Source: Mesostigma viride
Taxonomy: Eukaryota > Streptophyta > Mesostigmatophyceae > Mesostigmatales > Mesostigmataceae
Assembly: GCA_009746045.1 (NCBI GenBank)
Contig: RPFO01000213.1
Coordinates: 8,111,978 to 8,175,977, forward strand
DNA: 64,000 nt
Direction of reading: 5' to 3'
The position numbers and the translations under genes are program-made. Positions 1 through 12,900 of the stretch are shown here, one piece after another. The notes beneath the pieces were generated by a model. The model was not told where the DNA came from. It did no database searches and saw only the letters and a list, made by a program, of their open reading frames with translations. Each line of letters begins with the position of its first letter. The stretch's first letter is position 1.

Positions 1-982
1 ACGAGAGGGAGCACGGGCCGGGGGCCACCGCCGCGGCTCATGTGCCCACGACCAACGCCCATGCGCTCGTCCGTCTCAGTTCCTTTGCCTCCTGTCACGG
101 TGATGCCGTCCCTCTCCACACCCTGTGCCATCCTTGTGCCTGGTCCCATCAGGTCCACCAGCAGCGGCGACCGCCCTTCTCCATTCCCTTGTCCATTCCC
201 GACAACTTGTCCAGCCACCACCACCCCATGCGCTGCCACACCCACCGGCGATGCCCTAATGCGAGGTGATGAGTACCCGCTTTTGACGCCATCGGGTGTG
301 CCCGAGGAGGTGCCGGATGCTGGCATACGCGGCCGCGGCGTGAGCCCCTGGAACACAGGCAGGGACAGCTGGGGCTGATCTGGGATCAGGAGATATGCGG
401 GGGCTGGCCCCGTGACTCCGGATGCATACGCCGCCCATGGGGATGCCGATGACGTGGATGATGATGATGACGATGATGATGATGGTGGTGGCGGCCGGTC
501 CCCCCCGCTGCCATTTCGTGGCCGTTTGTTACTGGCCCCCGCAACCACTGGCGGCCCCTTTGCACCCTTGAGCGGGGCCCCCTCGGCAGCGGCTGAAGTG
601 GGCGGGACGCATGGGTCCCTGCCTCCCGACAGGCAGGCGGACGCTGCCCCGAGGTCGCCCGCGAGCTGCAATCCCTGGGACTCCTCTGCCAGCTGGCACA
701 GGAACACACCCTCCAGCCAGCAGTGGGGCCCGTCGCCATCAACGGGGGGCACCGGGGGCACCTCACCGGTGGCCCGTCCGATGGCCACCTGGGCGGTCGC
801 AGAGGTGGTGGTATCCGCGGGCGAACTTCCCTCTGTCGATGGTGTAATGCTGGCAACCGCATCTGGACCGTGCCCCGCTGCGCCCCGTTGGGTGGACGGG
901 GATGGGGTCAGGTCGGTGGAGGCCAACGGGGGCCGCGAGTGTGCTCCATCCCGTAACGTCTCGCCCAGGATGGGGCCCCAGG
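1..982 (-). CDS. MED13: MED13 exon 12 (partial, open at left edge)
   Basis: Acceptor CCCCCCACAG; WGPILGETLRDG aligns with the plant LEFQEWQKAIYSIGG segment, and DGPHCWLEGVFLCQLAEES with the later HSLHLVLQ strand. A (GAT)n microsatellite at about 450-483 encodes poly-Ser. The frame is open to base 1, so the C-terminus is missing from the window. Confidence 0.8.
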
Positions 983-3900
983 CTGTGGGGGGAATGGGGG
1001 AATAAGCAAGTGATGAGAAATAAAGAATGAAATCAATACATAACGGGGAATGACACCCGAAGGGAAAAGCACGACATTCGAAGGGAAAATCACAACACCC
1101 GCCTGTACAGTGCACACGCAGGCAAGCCGCCGTGTGCTGGCCATGAAGTGCGGGTGCGTGGGAAGCGACCAGAAGAAGGCAGAAGAGGCATGCAGTGCTG
1201 GAAATAGGAACCACATACGCCTGCGTTCGATAAACGATCGCAATACACTAAGCAGCGGGCTCTATACAGGGAAGTGGACTCTCGTCCATGTCCCACACAT
1301 ATGGCAAACATTCTTGGGCCGAATGATATGGAAGGTTGTCTCTTTGAAATAGGGGCATACGAAGGATCACGGTTGGACCCCACCCAACTAGCCCATGACC
1401 AAACCAAGCTGGGACTGATTAGCCAAGCGGGAATGACAGGTACCCAAGTTTGACCCGTCGCCACCCCATTTCTCTCCCAGGAAAGGCACGTGAGGGCCCA
1501 TCAAGAATGGACGAGCCCAAACTGCTGCTCCCCCACGTGTCAATAACCTCGCAAGACAACCATTGAAGTTGTTGGATTCTTGATCCCATAGACCCACCGG
1601 AGGCATCCGCAGGGTGCATGGCCCCCAGGGACGCGATGACCAGCCGCTGGGGCCCCTCCACGCCCGCCCTCGCAGCGACCGCCAAAAGTTCCCGCGCGTA
1701 TGCTGCCAGCTGGGATAGGACGTGCCGAACGGCAGCAGAGCCCTCCACCTCCTCCTCCTCCTCCTCCGCCGCCGCCGCCTCCTCGCTGCCATGTCCACTC
1801 TTCTCATCGCCGCTCCCGTGTCCACCCCCCCTGCCGCCGCCGCTGTCTTCTCGTGCCGCCACCCCTCTGGGCCTGGTCTCTCGAGGCGCATGCCCTGCGT
1901 CAGTGTCCATAGGTGTTCCGTCCACCCCCATCTCACCGCTCCCTTTGCCATCATCGCCCTCCGCAGCATCTCGTGGCTCCCCCCCCCCCCGTCCACATCA
2001 TCCCCCCCTCGGGCGTCTGTCATCTCCGCATCCCCCCCGCTCCCCTCGCGCGGGCCACCATCCGTCACCCCCGCACCCGCTGGGCACCCCTCCCTCACCG
2101 CTGCCACCGTGCCGGCAGCCGGCATGGTGCCGGCGCTGGACTTTACCGCTCCACTCTTTGACAGCACCCCATGGCACCCAATGGCACGCTCGGCACGACC
2201 ATCCCCGTGACTGCTCCTGACCACTTGGGTAGTTTGTGACGAATGGCCCCAGGGAAGTGACGTTTGCCGGTCGGGGCCATCCCTTTGCAACGGACCCGAT
2301 CTCACAGGAGCCATCACCAGGCGGACATCCATCAGCTCCCCCCGCTGGTCGCTCCATGTGGCCACCACCCACTCGCGTCCATTATGCCGGCGGCCGCCAC
2401 CCCACACATAGCAGCAATGTAGCGTCATGCCGTCCGCGTCGCTTGCCGGGAAATCCGTTTTTTTCCCCCCGCCCCCAGCAACAGATTCCGCAGTGCCCGT
2501 CGCAGCCCCACGGATGACCCCGCCAGCCGCGTTTCCCCCCCCCCCTTCTTGGCCCCCCGCGTCCCCAACCGCCAAGCTGGCCCCCTCAGCCACGCGGACA
2601 TCCCGCCCTGGCGCCGCCGCCCCCACTCCCCCAGGGAGCAAATCGTGGTCCCCCTCCTGGGCACTGGCCCCGGGAGCCCCTGCCAGGTGTGCCAGGTGTT
2701 CGGGCATCACAGCGCCCATGAGCGCCGCGCCGTCGTTCCCACGGTCCACACCGTGACTCATCCCCTCGCCAGCCGGCTTGCCATCACCCACGTCCCTGGC
2801 AGCACCCTGGGCAGGCGCCGCGCCCGAGGGAGACAAGCCGCCAGCAGCTCCTGCCATTGCTGCCGTTGTTGTCCCTGCACCAGGCATAGAGGAAGAAGAG
2901 GCCGGCGAAGCGGGGACCACCACGCCCCGCCACGTCCGCTGCACATGCGCGTGGTGGCGGCTACCAAGCACCAGGAGCGGCTCCGAGAGATACTGCTGGC
3001 GAACGCGGTGACTCGCCACCGCCGCCGCTGCTGCCAGGTGGCGGTCTCCGGTCACTCCTGATGCCGCCCCGGAAGGGAGGCCCGTGCACGTGCCACCTGT
3101 CACCGCAGCCATGGGGCCGGCCAACGCTGTGGCCACATCCTCGTGACGTGAGGTAGTCTGTGCAGGTCCCGCTGTTTCCATCTCGGTGGATCCTGGCATT
3201 GATGATGCTGCTGCTGCCACCGCGTCGCTGTTGTGATTCGTGGAAGACTTCCCATGCTCACCGTCCTCGGCTGCGGCATCGCTGCCATCGATTTCCATGG
3301 CGCTCCTGCCGACGCCTCCTCCCATCGAGTCTTTGCCCGCGATGACATCAGCGGGCTGATCGTCGGCTGTGCCGGTCGCCTGCACAAGCTTCCCGTTGGC
3401 CAGGCGTGCTGGCAGGACACCTGTCGCGTGCCGGTGGACCGATGCATCTGCGTGTGATGATCCAGGGACCCCTGGGCGTGGCGGTGATGGCAGCGGGGTC
3501 CGTCGCAGCTTGCTGAACACACCAAAGGCAGCCTCTTTGAGGAAGGGCAGCGTGGCAGCGCAGGGGTGGCCGATACCGAGGACATCGCGGGCTGGGATCA
3601 CGTGGAGGGCGATACGGAGACAGCTCACGGCCGCCGGAGGTAGCGCCGTTGATGATGACGATGGCGAGGATGCTCGTTGTGAGGGATGGCCTGTGGGAGC
3701 GTGGGTGGATGTATCCACAGGCGGCGACAAGGAGGCAACCGGCGAGGTGGCGGAACTCACTTTGCCCTCGGAGCTATAGATACCGTGCACCGTGGAGGTG
3801 GACACTTGAGCATCGATACTGGCATCCTGTGGGTGACTCGGCAACCCCCTCCTCCTGCTCGCATCCAGGGCGGCATTCCCATTCCCACTCCCACACGTGG

Positions 3901-6900
3901 CCGCCGCCTGCTGGACACCTGTCGCGTCTGCACATGCCCCGCTGCGGGGATCACCCGTGCGGGAGGCGGCGGATAGCAGCGGTAGCCCGCAGGGCAGCAG
4001 CAGGCGCGAGCATTCCTCGGCGACGCGAGAGGCGGCGCGGGGGTCCTCAAAGGGGCACACCACGTAGACCACCTGATGGTTGGCAGTGGATGGTCACATG
4101 GTGGCGGAGGATGGTCACATGGGTGGTGGTGGATGGTCACGGGGTGGCGGTGGAAGTTCACGTGGTGGTATTGGATGGTCAGTGTCGGCGCGGGTAGGGG
4201 TGGGGGCCCAGGCAACAGACGGTAGGCAGATAAGTTCCATCCGGGGGTTGCTAGAATACCAGTTGTGGCACGGCAGTTGTGGAACGGCAGGCACTAGAGG
4301 CCGTGGACGCAGGGAACCGTCACGTTTCCTGGCCCGTTATCGGAGGGATAGCAACGCACTCTAGCATAACGCACCAACTCCCTTTCCCATTTTTTAGTAT
4401 AAGAAAGCATGGTACGGCAGACATGTGGACAAGAGACACTTGACACCATTAGCGGATAGAGGGGAAAGCTGATTAAAATATACCAACCCGTCGGCTACAA
4501 GGAAGCTCATCCCCGAGAGTTGGTTCGAGACCAGTAGGAGCAAACCACAGAGGCAATCAAAATAAAAACACACAAAGCCATTCACTTGACCCGCCAGCGA
4601 ACCAGCAAATCGGAAAGCCCACTTCCCACTTGCAGCACGAGCCCCACCCACCAGACAGGTGTCGTCGTCGGGTCGCGTGAGCACACCACGATAGGTGTCG
4701 GTCGCCAGCGTGTGCGAGAGTGCTGCCACCGCGGACGACAACCCCTCCCGAAACGCCCGCAGGGAGCAACTGGCCCCCCTCACGGTGGGCAAGAGCGCAT
4801 CCTCCCCTGATTGGGTCGCGCTCCATCGTTCCGTCCCGCCCACCTCTTCCCTAGTTCCCGTCTTTTGGGAGACCGTTCCACCGACACCAACCGCCCCACG
4901 GGAACTTTTGCCTTGACAGACATGGTCGTCCCGCCCCCCCTCCTGCTTCACGTGCCCCCCTGGACCAGCCCCCATCCCAGCGCATGCCCCCGCCCCCTGG
5001 TCCAACGGGATGGCGATCATGCCCGGAGGTAGCGGCTGACGCGCCTCCTGGCGGGCACTTACAGCACCGCCACCGACACTTCCATCATCCGTCACCCCTG
5101 CTCCGTCCTGGGATGCAGATCGCAGGGCAGCCCCATGGATCTCTTGTGCGCCATTCGCTGCCGATGGGGTGACTTGACCCGGCAACCGTTCCAGTTGCTT
5201 GACACCTGGCGCGTGGCCATTGGGCCCTGCCCCCTGGTTGGCACCTTTGCCTCTGGTAACCACGTCGCCGTGGCCAGGCCCATCCCCGCCGCCACCCGCC
5301 GCCACGTCCTTGATCGGGCCATTCCCGGCTGAAACTGCACTAGCGCCGCCACCTGCCCCTACGGTCACTCTTGCGTTGCCCCCGCCTGGCATTCGGCCCA
5401 CATCTCGCGTGCCCACCCCATTGCACCCGTCATGCATGGTGGCATTTTCCCCCTTGGCCGCGACCCCAGCCCGTGGGTCCGCCAAGCCCCCTGCCATCAC
5501 CTGACCATGATCCTGCCCACCGCCACCCATCTCGGCCATGCCTTCCCGAACGCCCTCCCCAGATCCCAGCGCCCGCCCGCCTGACCGCCCCTCCCTACCC
5601 CCCCAGGCCGCAGGGCCGGGCGCGACCGACCCCGGGGTGTGGATCCCCAGCCCACACACCTCGAAAACGGTCCCAAGCTCACCCAGGTACGCATGGGTGG
5701 CCGACGCCAGCTCATTCACGCCCTCGCACCCGCCACTGCGACCCGAGTCCGGGACCAACGCGAAATACGTGACGTGCTTGGCAGGTGCGTACGGGCCCAG
5801 CGGGGCCTTCTCCCATAACGGCAGCACGCGCGGTGCCGTCTCCAGCCACTCTTCTCGGAACCCGACGGTCACCGTCGGCTCTTCCAATGCGATGATAGTG
5901 CCGCGACGGCCACCGCTACGCCGCCCCGCAATGTTCCCACGACCTGAACCGCTGCAGCCATTGCCCGCGTCTCCCCCAGTGGCCCCCCCCGGGTCCGCAG
6001 GTTCCTGGGTGGCCCGCCCAGCCGCCCAGGGACCCGACCCATCCTCTCGAGCCTCGCTGATGCTAGCGACGGAACCACTAGGGCCATCGGCGCCCGTTGT
6101 TTCTGCCCCTGTGGCCGCGGCTCCCTCCACCGCCACGTCAACTTTCGCGTCCGGTGCTGCCACATCCTCAGAGGGCACCCGCCCTGCCAAGTCGCCACCT
6201 GTCCCTCCCTGCATTCCTGCCAGGTCGCCACCACCGCCCACCTCGGGCGTGTCGTGGACAGGTGTGAATGGCCCCGGCGTGCACGGTGCGGGCGTGCACG
6301 GCGCGGGTGTGCATGGTGCTTGGGGAGAGGTCACGGGGCCCTCCGTGGTCTCCTCCATGGCCCCAAGGGACGAGCTGCATCGCTTGCTGGCATCCGGAAC
6401 GACGTCGTTGGCCAGGGACAGGCGTTCGGGGGCCAGCCAGTCACTCAGATGGAGGGGACCGAGGACGTGGGGGAGAGGGGAACGGGCGGGCGTGGGCAGG
6501 GCGGTGGTGGTGGGGGACGTAGAGGAGGTGGAGGGCGCGGGGGGGGCTCGGAGCGCCGGGCCGATGTCAGCCAGCAGCAGCGACAGGACGACTTGGGGGG
6601 GGAGCTGCACCGAACCGTGGGGGGGGGGGGATAACGGGGGGGAGAGGGGAGGGAGAAGGATGGGGCCGACGGTCGGGGATAAAGAGAGGAGACCGACGCC
6701 CCAAAAAACGGAACGGATTAGATTAATCAAGAATAACGACAAACTGTGTCATGTTCTACAGATTCGAAAGCTGGGATGCAGACACCCGGGGATGATCTGG
6801 GCGGTGGACAGTGCTTTTACTAACGGGACTATTTCGTCAACCGGTTGACGAATTTTGAAAATAGTAGTAAAATAGTCAACCATTTTGGGCAATTCGTCAA

Positions 6901-9900
6901 CCACATTCGTCAACCAACTCGGCAATTCGTCAACCAATTGACGAATATGTTCCGAAGTTCGTCAACCGGTTTGACGAAATGTTTAGGGTATTCGTCAACC
7001 ACCTAAGTCCTGAAGGCCAGACCTAAGGTCCAGCGGCGCGGCGTCAGGCCGTCAGCCCGTACCATCTGAATCCTAGGTACGCTGCAGTTGGAGTTGGTTT
7101 GGAAAGACAGTACGTCAGTACGGTTCAGGACAATGCTCGGGTACCAAAACTGAAGACGAGCAAGGCAGGACTTGAGCCGACGAGGGCATGAAAAAATTAT
7201 TAACTGTAATCACCCTGGACAAGCAATTAATTACGTGACGACCTCAGGCCGTCTGGCGACTCCATGTGCGATAAAATATTGCATGCGAAATTGTTTCGAT
7301 AATGGCGGCGGCGATGTTTAGGTAGTGTTGCATGAGCTAGAGAATGTCGAAGAAAAACGGGTTGGCAGGTTTCAAGACTAGCACCTTAGATGCGCTGTTT
7401 AAGAAGCAAGCTGGACAAATTGTAGAAACGGAAAATATCGTCGACCTAGGCCGCAGTTTAGACGAAAAGGAGGGCAGGCAGGGTCGCGAAAAACGCAAGA
7501 GAGTAGAGCGTGAGGAAGAGGATGGGTCGAATGCGCAGGAAGAGGAAGATGGCGGCCAGTCAGCATCATCTGACAGCGCCTCGAACTCTGTAGAGGAGGA
7601 ATCTGACGAGGAGGAATCTGGCGAGGAGGGGGCCCAGACAGAAAGGAGCAAGGCCGATGATGACGGCAGCTCAGGGAAGAAGAAGGGGAAGAAGAAGGGC
7701 AAGACAAAGCCAGCAGCGAAAAGGCAGAGACAGGAGTACAACAAGCAGTACAGCAAGGAGCGGCCTGAGCGCGAGCAGTGGTGGGAAAACGGAAAGTACG
7801 AATGGGCCCAAACGACCACGGATCTCAGCGGTACGAAGTCGATTCAGTGCATCCCGTGCTCTTTGAAGAGCAAGCCTAGCCTCATGCGTTACAAGAAGCA
7901 AGCGATGGACCTGTTGATATCACTGAGGAGGATGTGATGGTTGTTTAATGGCCTCGTGCTGTGCACACTTGACTCTGGCCTAGCTGTGAAGGATACTAGT
8001 CATTATTCTGTAGTTTATGCAGTTGTCAACAGCCACAATGTGATATTGTGTTTTATCCACATGCATTACATGCGTGTGTGAGGCGTGAGCGACCTTAAGT
8101 TAATGGTGAAGAAATAAAACTTCCTCCCCCCCCCCCCCCCCGGGTTGACGAAGCGCCACGGCAAATAGTCAACCAGTTTGACGAATTGCCGAGGCAAATA
8201 GTCAACCATTTGACGAAGTGCCGAGGCAAATAGTCAACAAGTTGACGAATGACAAAAACCCTTAGTAAAAGCACTGGCGGTGGAGCTGTCGGTGACACAT
8301 GGCAGATCACTGTTGCGGGAAGAACAAGGGAGCATCGCTAGGGAAAAGAGGACGGGAATACGCCAGGGTGGCCGGGGAAATAAAATTAGCAGGAGCACAT
8401 TCAGAATGAAGTGGCTAGGGAGTGAGGAAGCAGCATGACAATGGAGGATAGCAGACCATACACAAAGGCAACGGGGGAGGATGTCAGAAGAAATATGGGA
8501 TGGGGAGTACTGGGGGAAAGAGGAAAGAAAAAATGAGAAGACACTTCCCCAGCCAGAACATGGTTGGAGGATGTTGGCATTGCCTCCCCCCCCCCCGGGC
8601 TCCTTTTCCCGAATCTTGCTTCTGCCCTATTCAACAGCAAATGGAGGCTCCTGACCTGGAAACCAGCAATAAACCGACAAGTGCTGCGGTCTTACCTTTA
8701 TGAAGCTGTCCTGTACGTACGTCCCCGCGAACCCCAGGAGTTTAGGTTGCTTAGCTTCACAGAAGCTTTAGTGCATGGCCCCATAAACAGACTGGTGCTG
8801 AGGCTCTAGTTTTACAAATGCTCTAGTGCATGGCCCCCATCACCCCACTCACCTCACAGCTGGTCGGTGCCACGCCGGCAGACAGGCTCCCATTCACCCA
8901 AGACGCTCGCCTCCGTGTGCCGCCCTTGTCATGCCGTAGGCTGGATCTTGCTTGTCCATAGCTGCTTTCATTGGCCACGGCGCAATGGTTCCCCGCCAAC
9001 ACCCCGTCGCTGCCGTACAGGCCATCCAGGAACGAGTCGTAACCCACGGCCGCTTGCTGTGCGAGGAAGGGGAAAACCTCCGCCAGCGCGTGCCCATTAT
9101 TCAGATGCCTGCCATTGGCTGTTGCTGCTGTCGCCGGCCCTTCCCGCAGCGCCAAAGAAGCCTTTGAAGAGCCCTCGCTCAAGCGCTCCGCTGTCAACGC
9201 TCCCACTGCCAGCTGGCACCTCATCGCCATGAGCCGATGCTCGGTTGCCAGCAGAAGCGGCCCTGCAAACCCCCATGACCCAAGACCCCCCTCCACCCTC
9301 ACGCTATTAATAGACCCCGACCCGTTGCCTTTGCTGGGCTGCTGCCCATTCCTTGCCGCTGCACCCATGAGCAAGCTGTCACATTTCTTGACACCCAAAT
9401 CCTGGCATCCCCGCCCCGTGCCGATTGCAAGCCGCAACTGCTTGGCCGCCTGCTCGTCACCACTGCCTACTATTGCCGTACCCTCGCCCTTAACCCCACC
9501 CACCGCCATCGCCGGACCATCCCCATTCGCACAACGACCAACCGCCATCCCCGCCGCATCACTTGCCTCCGTCAAGCCCATCGCCCATCCGCTGCCACCA
9601 CCCCGTGCTGATGCCATGGTCCCTGCACCCCCCAGTCCTGAGGCATGAGCCCCATCACTGCAACCCCGCTCACCACCACCGTCACGAGCACTCATACTGG
9701 CATACATCGCCCCCCCTTGCAGCGATGTCCTCTGTGATTGCTCCACCGCCAAGTCCGATCGGCTCCTTTTCCCACCCACGGGAAACACCACGCCACAGAT
9801 GCCTCCCCTCTGTGCCCCGGCGGCCGCTTGGCTGTCGGGCGCTGGGGGATGACTTCCAACCGCCGGCACGCCCCTGCCCTCCGGTAGGTACCGGAAGCGA

Positions 9901-12900
9901 TCCCCCCCGCAGGCGGCGCGTGAGGCGGCCACGCGGGCGGCCAGCGATGCTGTCTGCTGCCACGCCAGGTACTCCCCCGCACAGTAGGGAACGCCAGACC
10001 CCGAGGAAGACCTCGACGGCACCGACCGCGCATGACCCACAGATGCCTGTGCTTCAACCGAAGGCGAGGGGGGTGCGTGGCCAGACCCGTATGTGGCTTC
10101 CCTCGATGCGGGCCCTGCAAGGTCGGCATCCGGGGCTGCCCTGGCATATCCCTGCGAGGCGTCCCCCTCCACGGCCACCCATTGGCTGGTCGACCCCGCG
10201 CTGTCAATCTTCATCCCATCCACCTCACCAGGTGGCGCCACGAGAGTGGCCGCCTCTCCCTGGGACTCCCTACCACTGGCGTGCGTCACCTCGACACCGA
10301 CGGCAGGGCTCTCCCCGGGCAGGGAGACGGATGCCGAAGCTGAGACCTCCATGTCCTTGCCTCCCATCCTACCACTGCCACCTGGGCCATCCTTGTCCTT
10401 GACGTTCATGCTGGCATCTGCACTCGAGGTCGATGCCGCCACCTCCATACTACTGGCATCCCCACCGCTGGCACCCTGGCCCGGCCCCTCCGTCAAGCCA
10501 CCTGCCTGCTGGGGCGTTACCCCACTCGAACCATTTTTCGCGCTCGCTACCCTCACACTCCCCGTGGGCGCCACCGCGACGGAAATGATGGCCTCCTCCT
10601 CGTGCCGCAATGAGACACCCGTCTTCCCTTGTGAGGTGATCGTGGCCATTGCAGCCACACCGGCACCTCTACTGGCGCCAACGGCCCGTGACATGCCCCC
10701 GCCCTCTCTTACAACGCTCCTTCCCGTCATCCCGGTTCCTGTCACTGCCCCAGTCACCATCTTCATTCCTTGAGATGCCGACTCCGCCACGCCTCCCCGC
10801 CGACGCCTCCCTCGTCGCGAGCACGGAGCGCGGGGGACCAGCGGCGCCCCCGGAAGCGACATCGGAGCAAGCGCGTCCATGTCCAGGGGGCTGGCCAGTG
10901 ATAAACCGTCTTCGGAGACACCAGATTGGGCGACAGCAAGACCGCTGCCGACCGATGACCGGGAAGTGACGCTCGCGTTCAAACCCGCGTTCAAACCCGG
11001 ATTGATAGCAGAGATGGATGTAGACATGGAACCACTGGCCGAGTGGCTGCCGGCCGAGGCCTCAGTGCCCTTCCCCATGGACCCCCCCGAAGGCCCCACG
11101 GCCCCAGATGGACCTGTGGTCGAGGTCGCCGGTGACGGGAGCATGCCTAAGAACCATCGGGCGATCGTCTCCTCTTCCGCCGACGCCAGCGCACACACCG
11201 ACGAGGACGCCGGAGGGACCATGCGTAGCTTCTGGCAGAAATCCAGCGGGGGTGGCTGCTGGATGCCCCCCCCCACGAGGTTCCCTTTCAACCTCCCCCG
11301 CCAGCCATCCATGCCCCCGCCCTCCTCCCACGCCTCCCCATGGCCCGCCATCTGTAACAACGGCATCGCATCAATGCTGTAGTGCACGAGCGACGACCCC
11401 GTCGCCGCCCCGCTGCCCGCTGGCGCTGCCCCAGCCACCGCCCCGCTGCCGCCATTTCCCTCCATTCCTGCCCCCGAGACATCGGTGACGTCTGCCAGAA
11501 GCGGCTCCCACAGCGGGGAAAGCGGCAGGAAAGTCTCTTTCTCGCCATCGGTGGTGGACGCACCCCCGCTGGGCTGCTGCCCGCTGCTGGAGGCCGCCAA
11601 GCCTGCCGCGACCGCCGAGGCAGACACAACCGAAGTGCTGGAGGCATGTCCATGAGGGGCCCCCAAGGCTACCCCACCCTGAGGGGCAGCCCCCCGCCTT
11701 GCCCCCTCCAATGACCCCAGCCATTCGGACCGCCCCCCCAGAGCCGCCTCCAGCCCCTGGAGCAAACTTACGATGCTCCCATCCGTAACGCCGCCGCCAT
11801 CCTCCCTTTCGTCATCGCTCTCCTCCTCATCTTCCTCATCACTGTAATAATCCGCATCCTCATCTCCAGACGCCGCGTCGCGATGATCACTCTCCGCGGC
11901 CCTCTCCCCCCACGCCGGTAAGGCCCCTTTCTCACCCTGAGACGATGATGGGTCCCTGCTATCCTCGGGCTTGCCTTGCGGAGCTCTGTGCTCGCCCTCG
12001 GTGGCCGCGCCCGCCCCAGGGACGTCCCTGGGACCCCTGGGCACGGCCGCCTCCAGATCCCCCGGCACCCTTGCCGCCGCGACCGCGCGACTCGCCAGCT
12101 CGCGCGGTGAGGGGGGGAACTCGGCCTGCGGAAGCCAGTTTAACACGCTGGGCGTGGAGGGGGCCGGTGAGCGGGCCTGCAGGGTGGGTGGGGCCAGGGT
12201 GGTGGTGGTGGTGTTGCCAGGAGGGGGACTGGCTGTGATGCCTGTGGCAGCGGGTGCGGAGAGCTCGTGGGAGGTGGGTTCCTGGGTGGACACAACGGTG
12301 GCGGGGTCCACCCGACGCGCTTTCCGCCTGGGATGGATGGCAATGGAGGCCAGGTGGCGCGACAACGGCCGCCAAGGGACACCAGGGCAGTGGGGAAGAA
12401 AGCAAGCAGGGGGGAAAAGGAATCTGGTTAGCAGGCTATCAGGGATGCGGGGACCAGGAAACCAGAACGGAGGTGACCAGGAATCAAGGCAGGCAGTGAC
12501 AAGGAAATGTGGCAGGCGTTGCGTACGGGAGACGAGCACACGGATGTAACTTGGTGGTTGCCAGATCTAGGTGTCGCCAGTAGGTGCAAAAAAATATCGG
12601 TAAGCTGGGCGATATCAGGGGGCCAAAGTTCTCACTGCTGCGGGGACCGCCCACAGGACCACACTTGCCTTTTGCTCCGCTTCCTTGCGGTGGCGTAACT
12701 CTCCAGGGGCCTGGTCGCACCCTGGCCGTCGTCCCGATCGCTCTCGCAACTGCTGCTGTTGCTGCTGCCGCTGGTGCTGGTGCTGTCATCCGTTGCACTG
12801 GAGCTTGCGCCATTGGCGACCCTGTCCTGCCTGCTGGCATCTGCCACATGCGGGCCAGCCGGTCCCCACGACGTGGCTCTGGAGAAAAGAGCGGTATGCA

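Noticed and set aside
5538-6848. 436-codon plus-strand ORF
   Set aside because: Antisense shadow of MED13 exon 10 in GC-rich DNA; no recognisable domain, whereas the minus strand carries conserved MED13 blocks.
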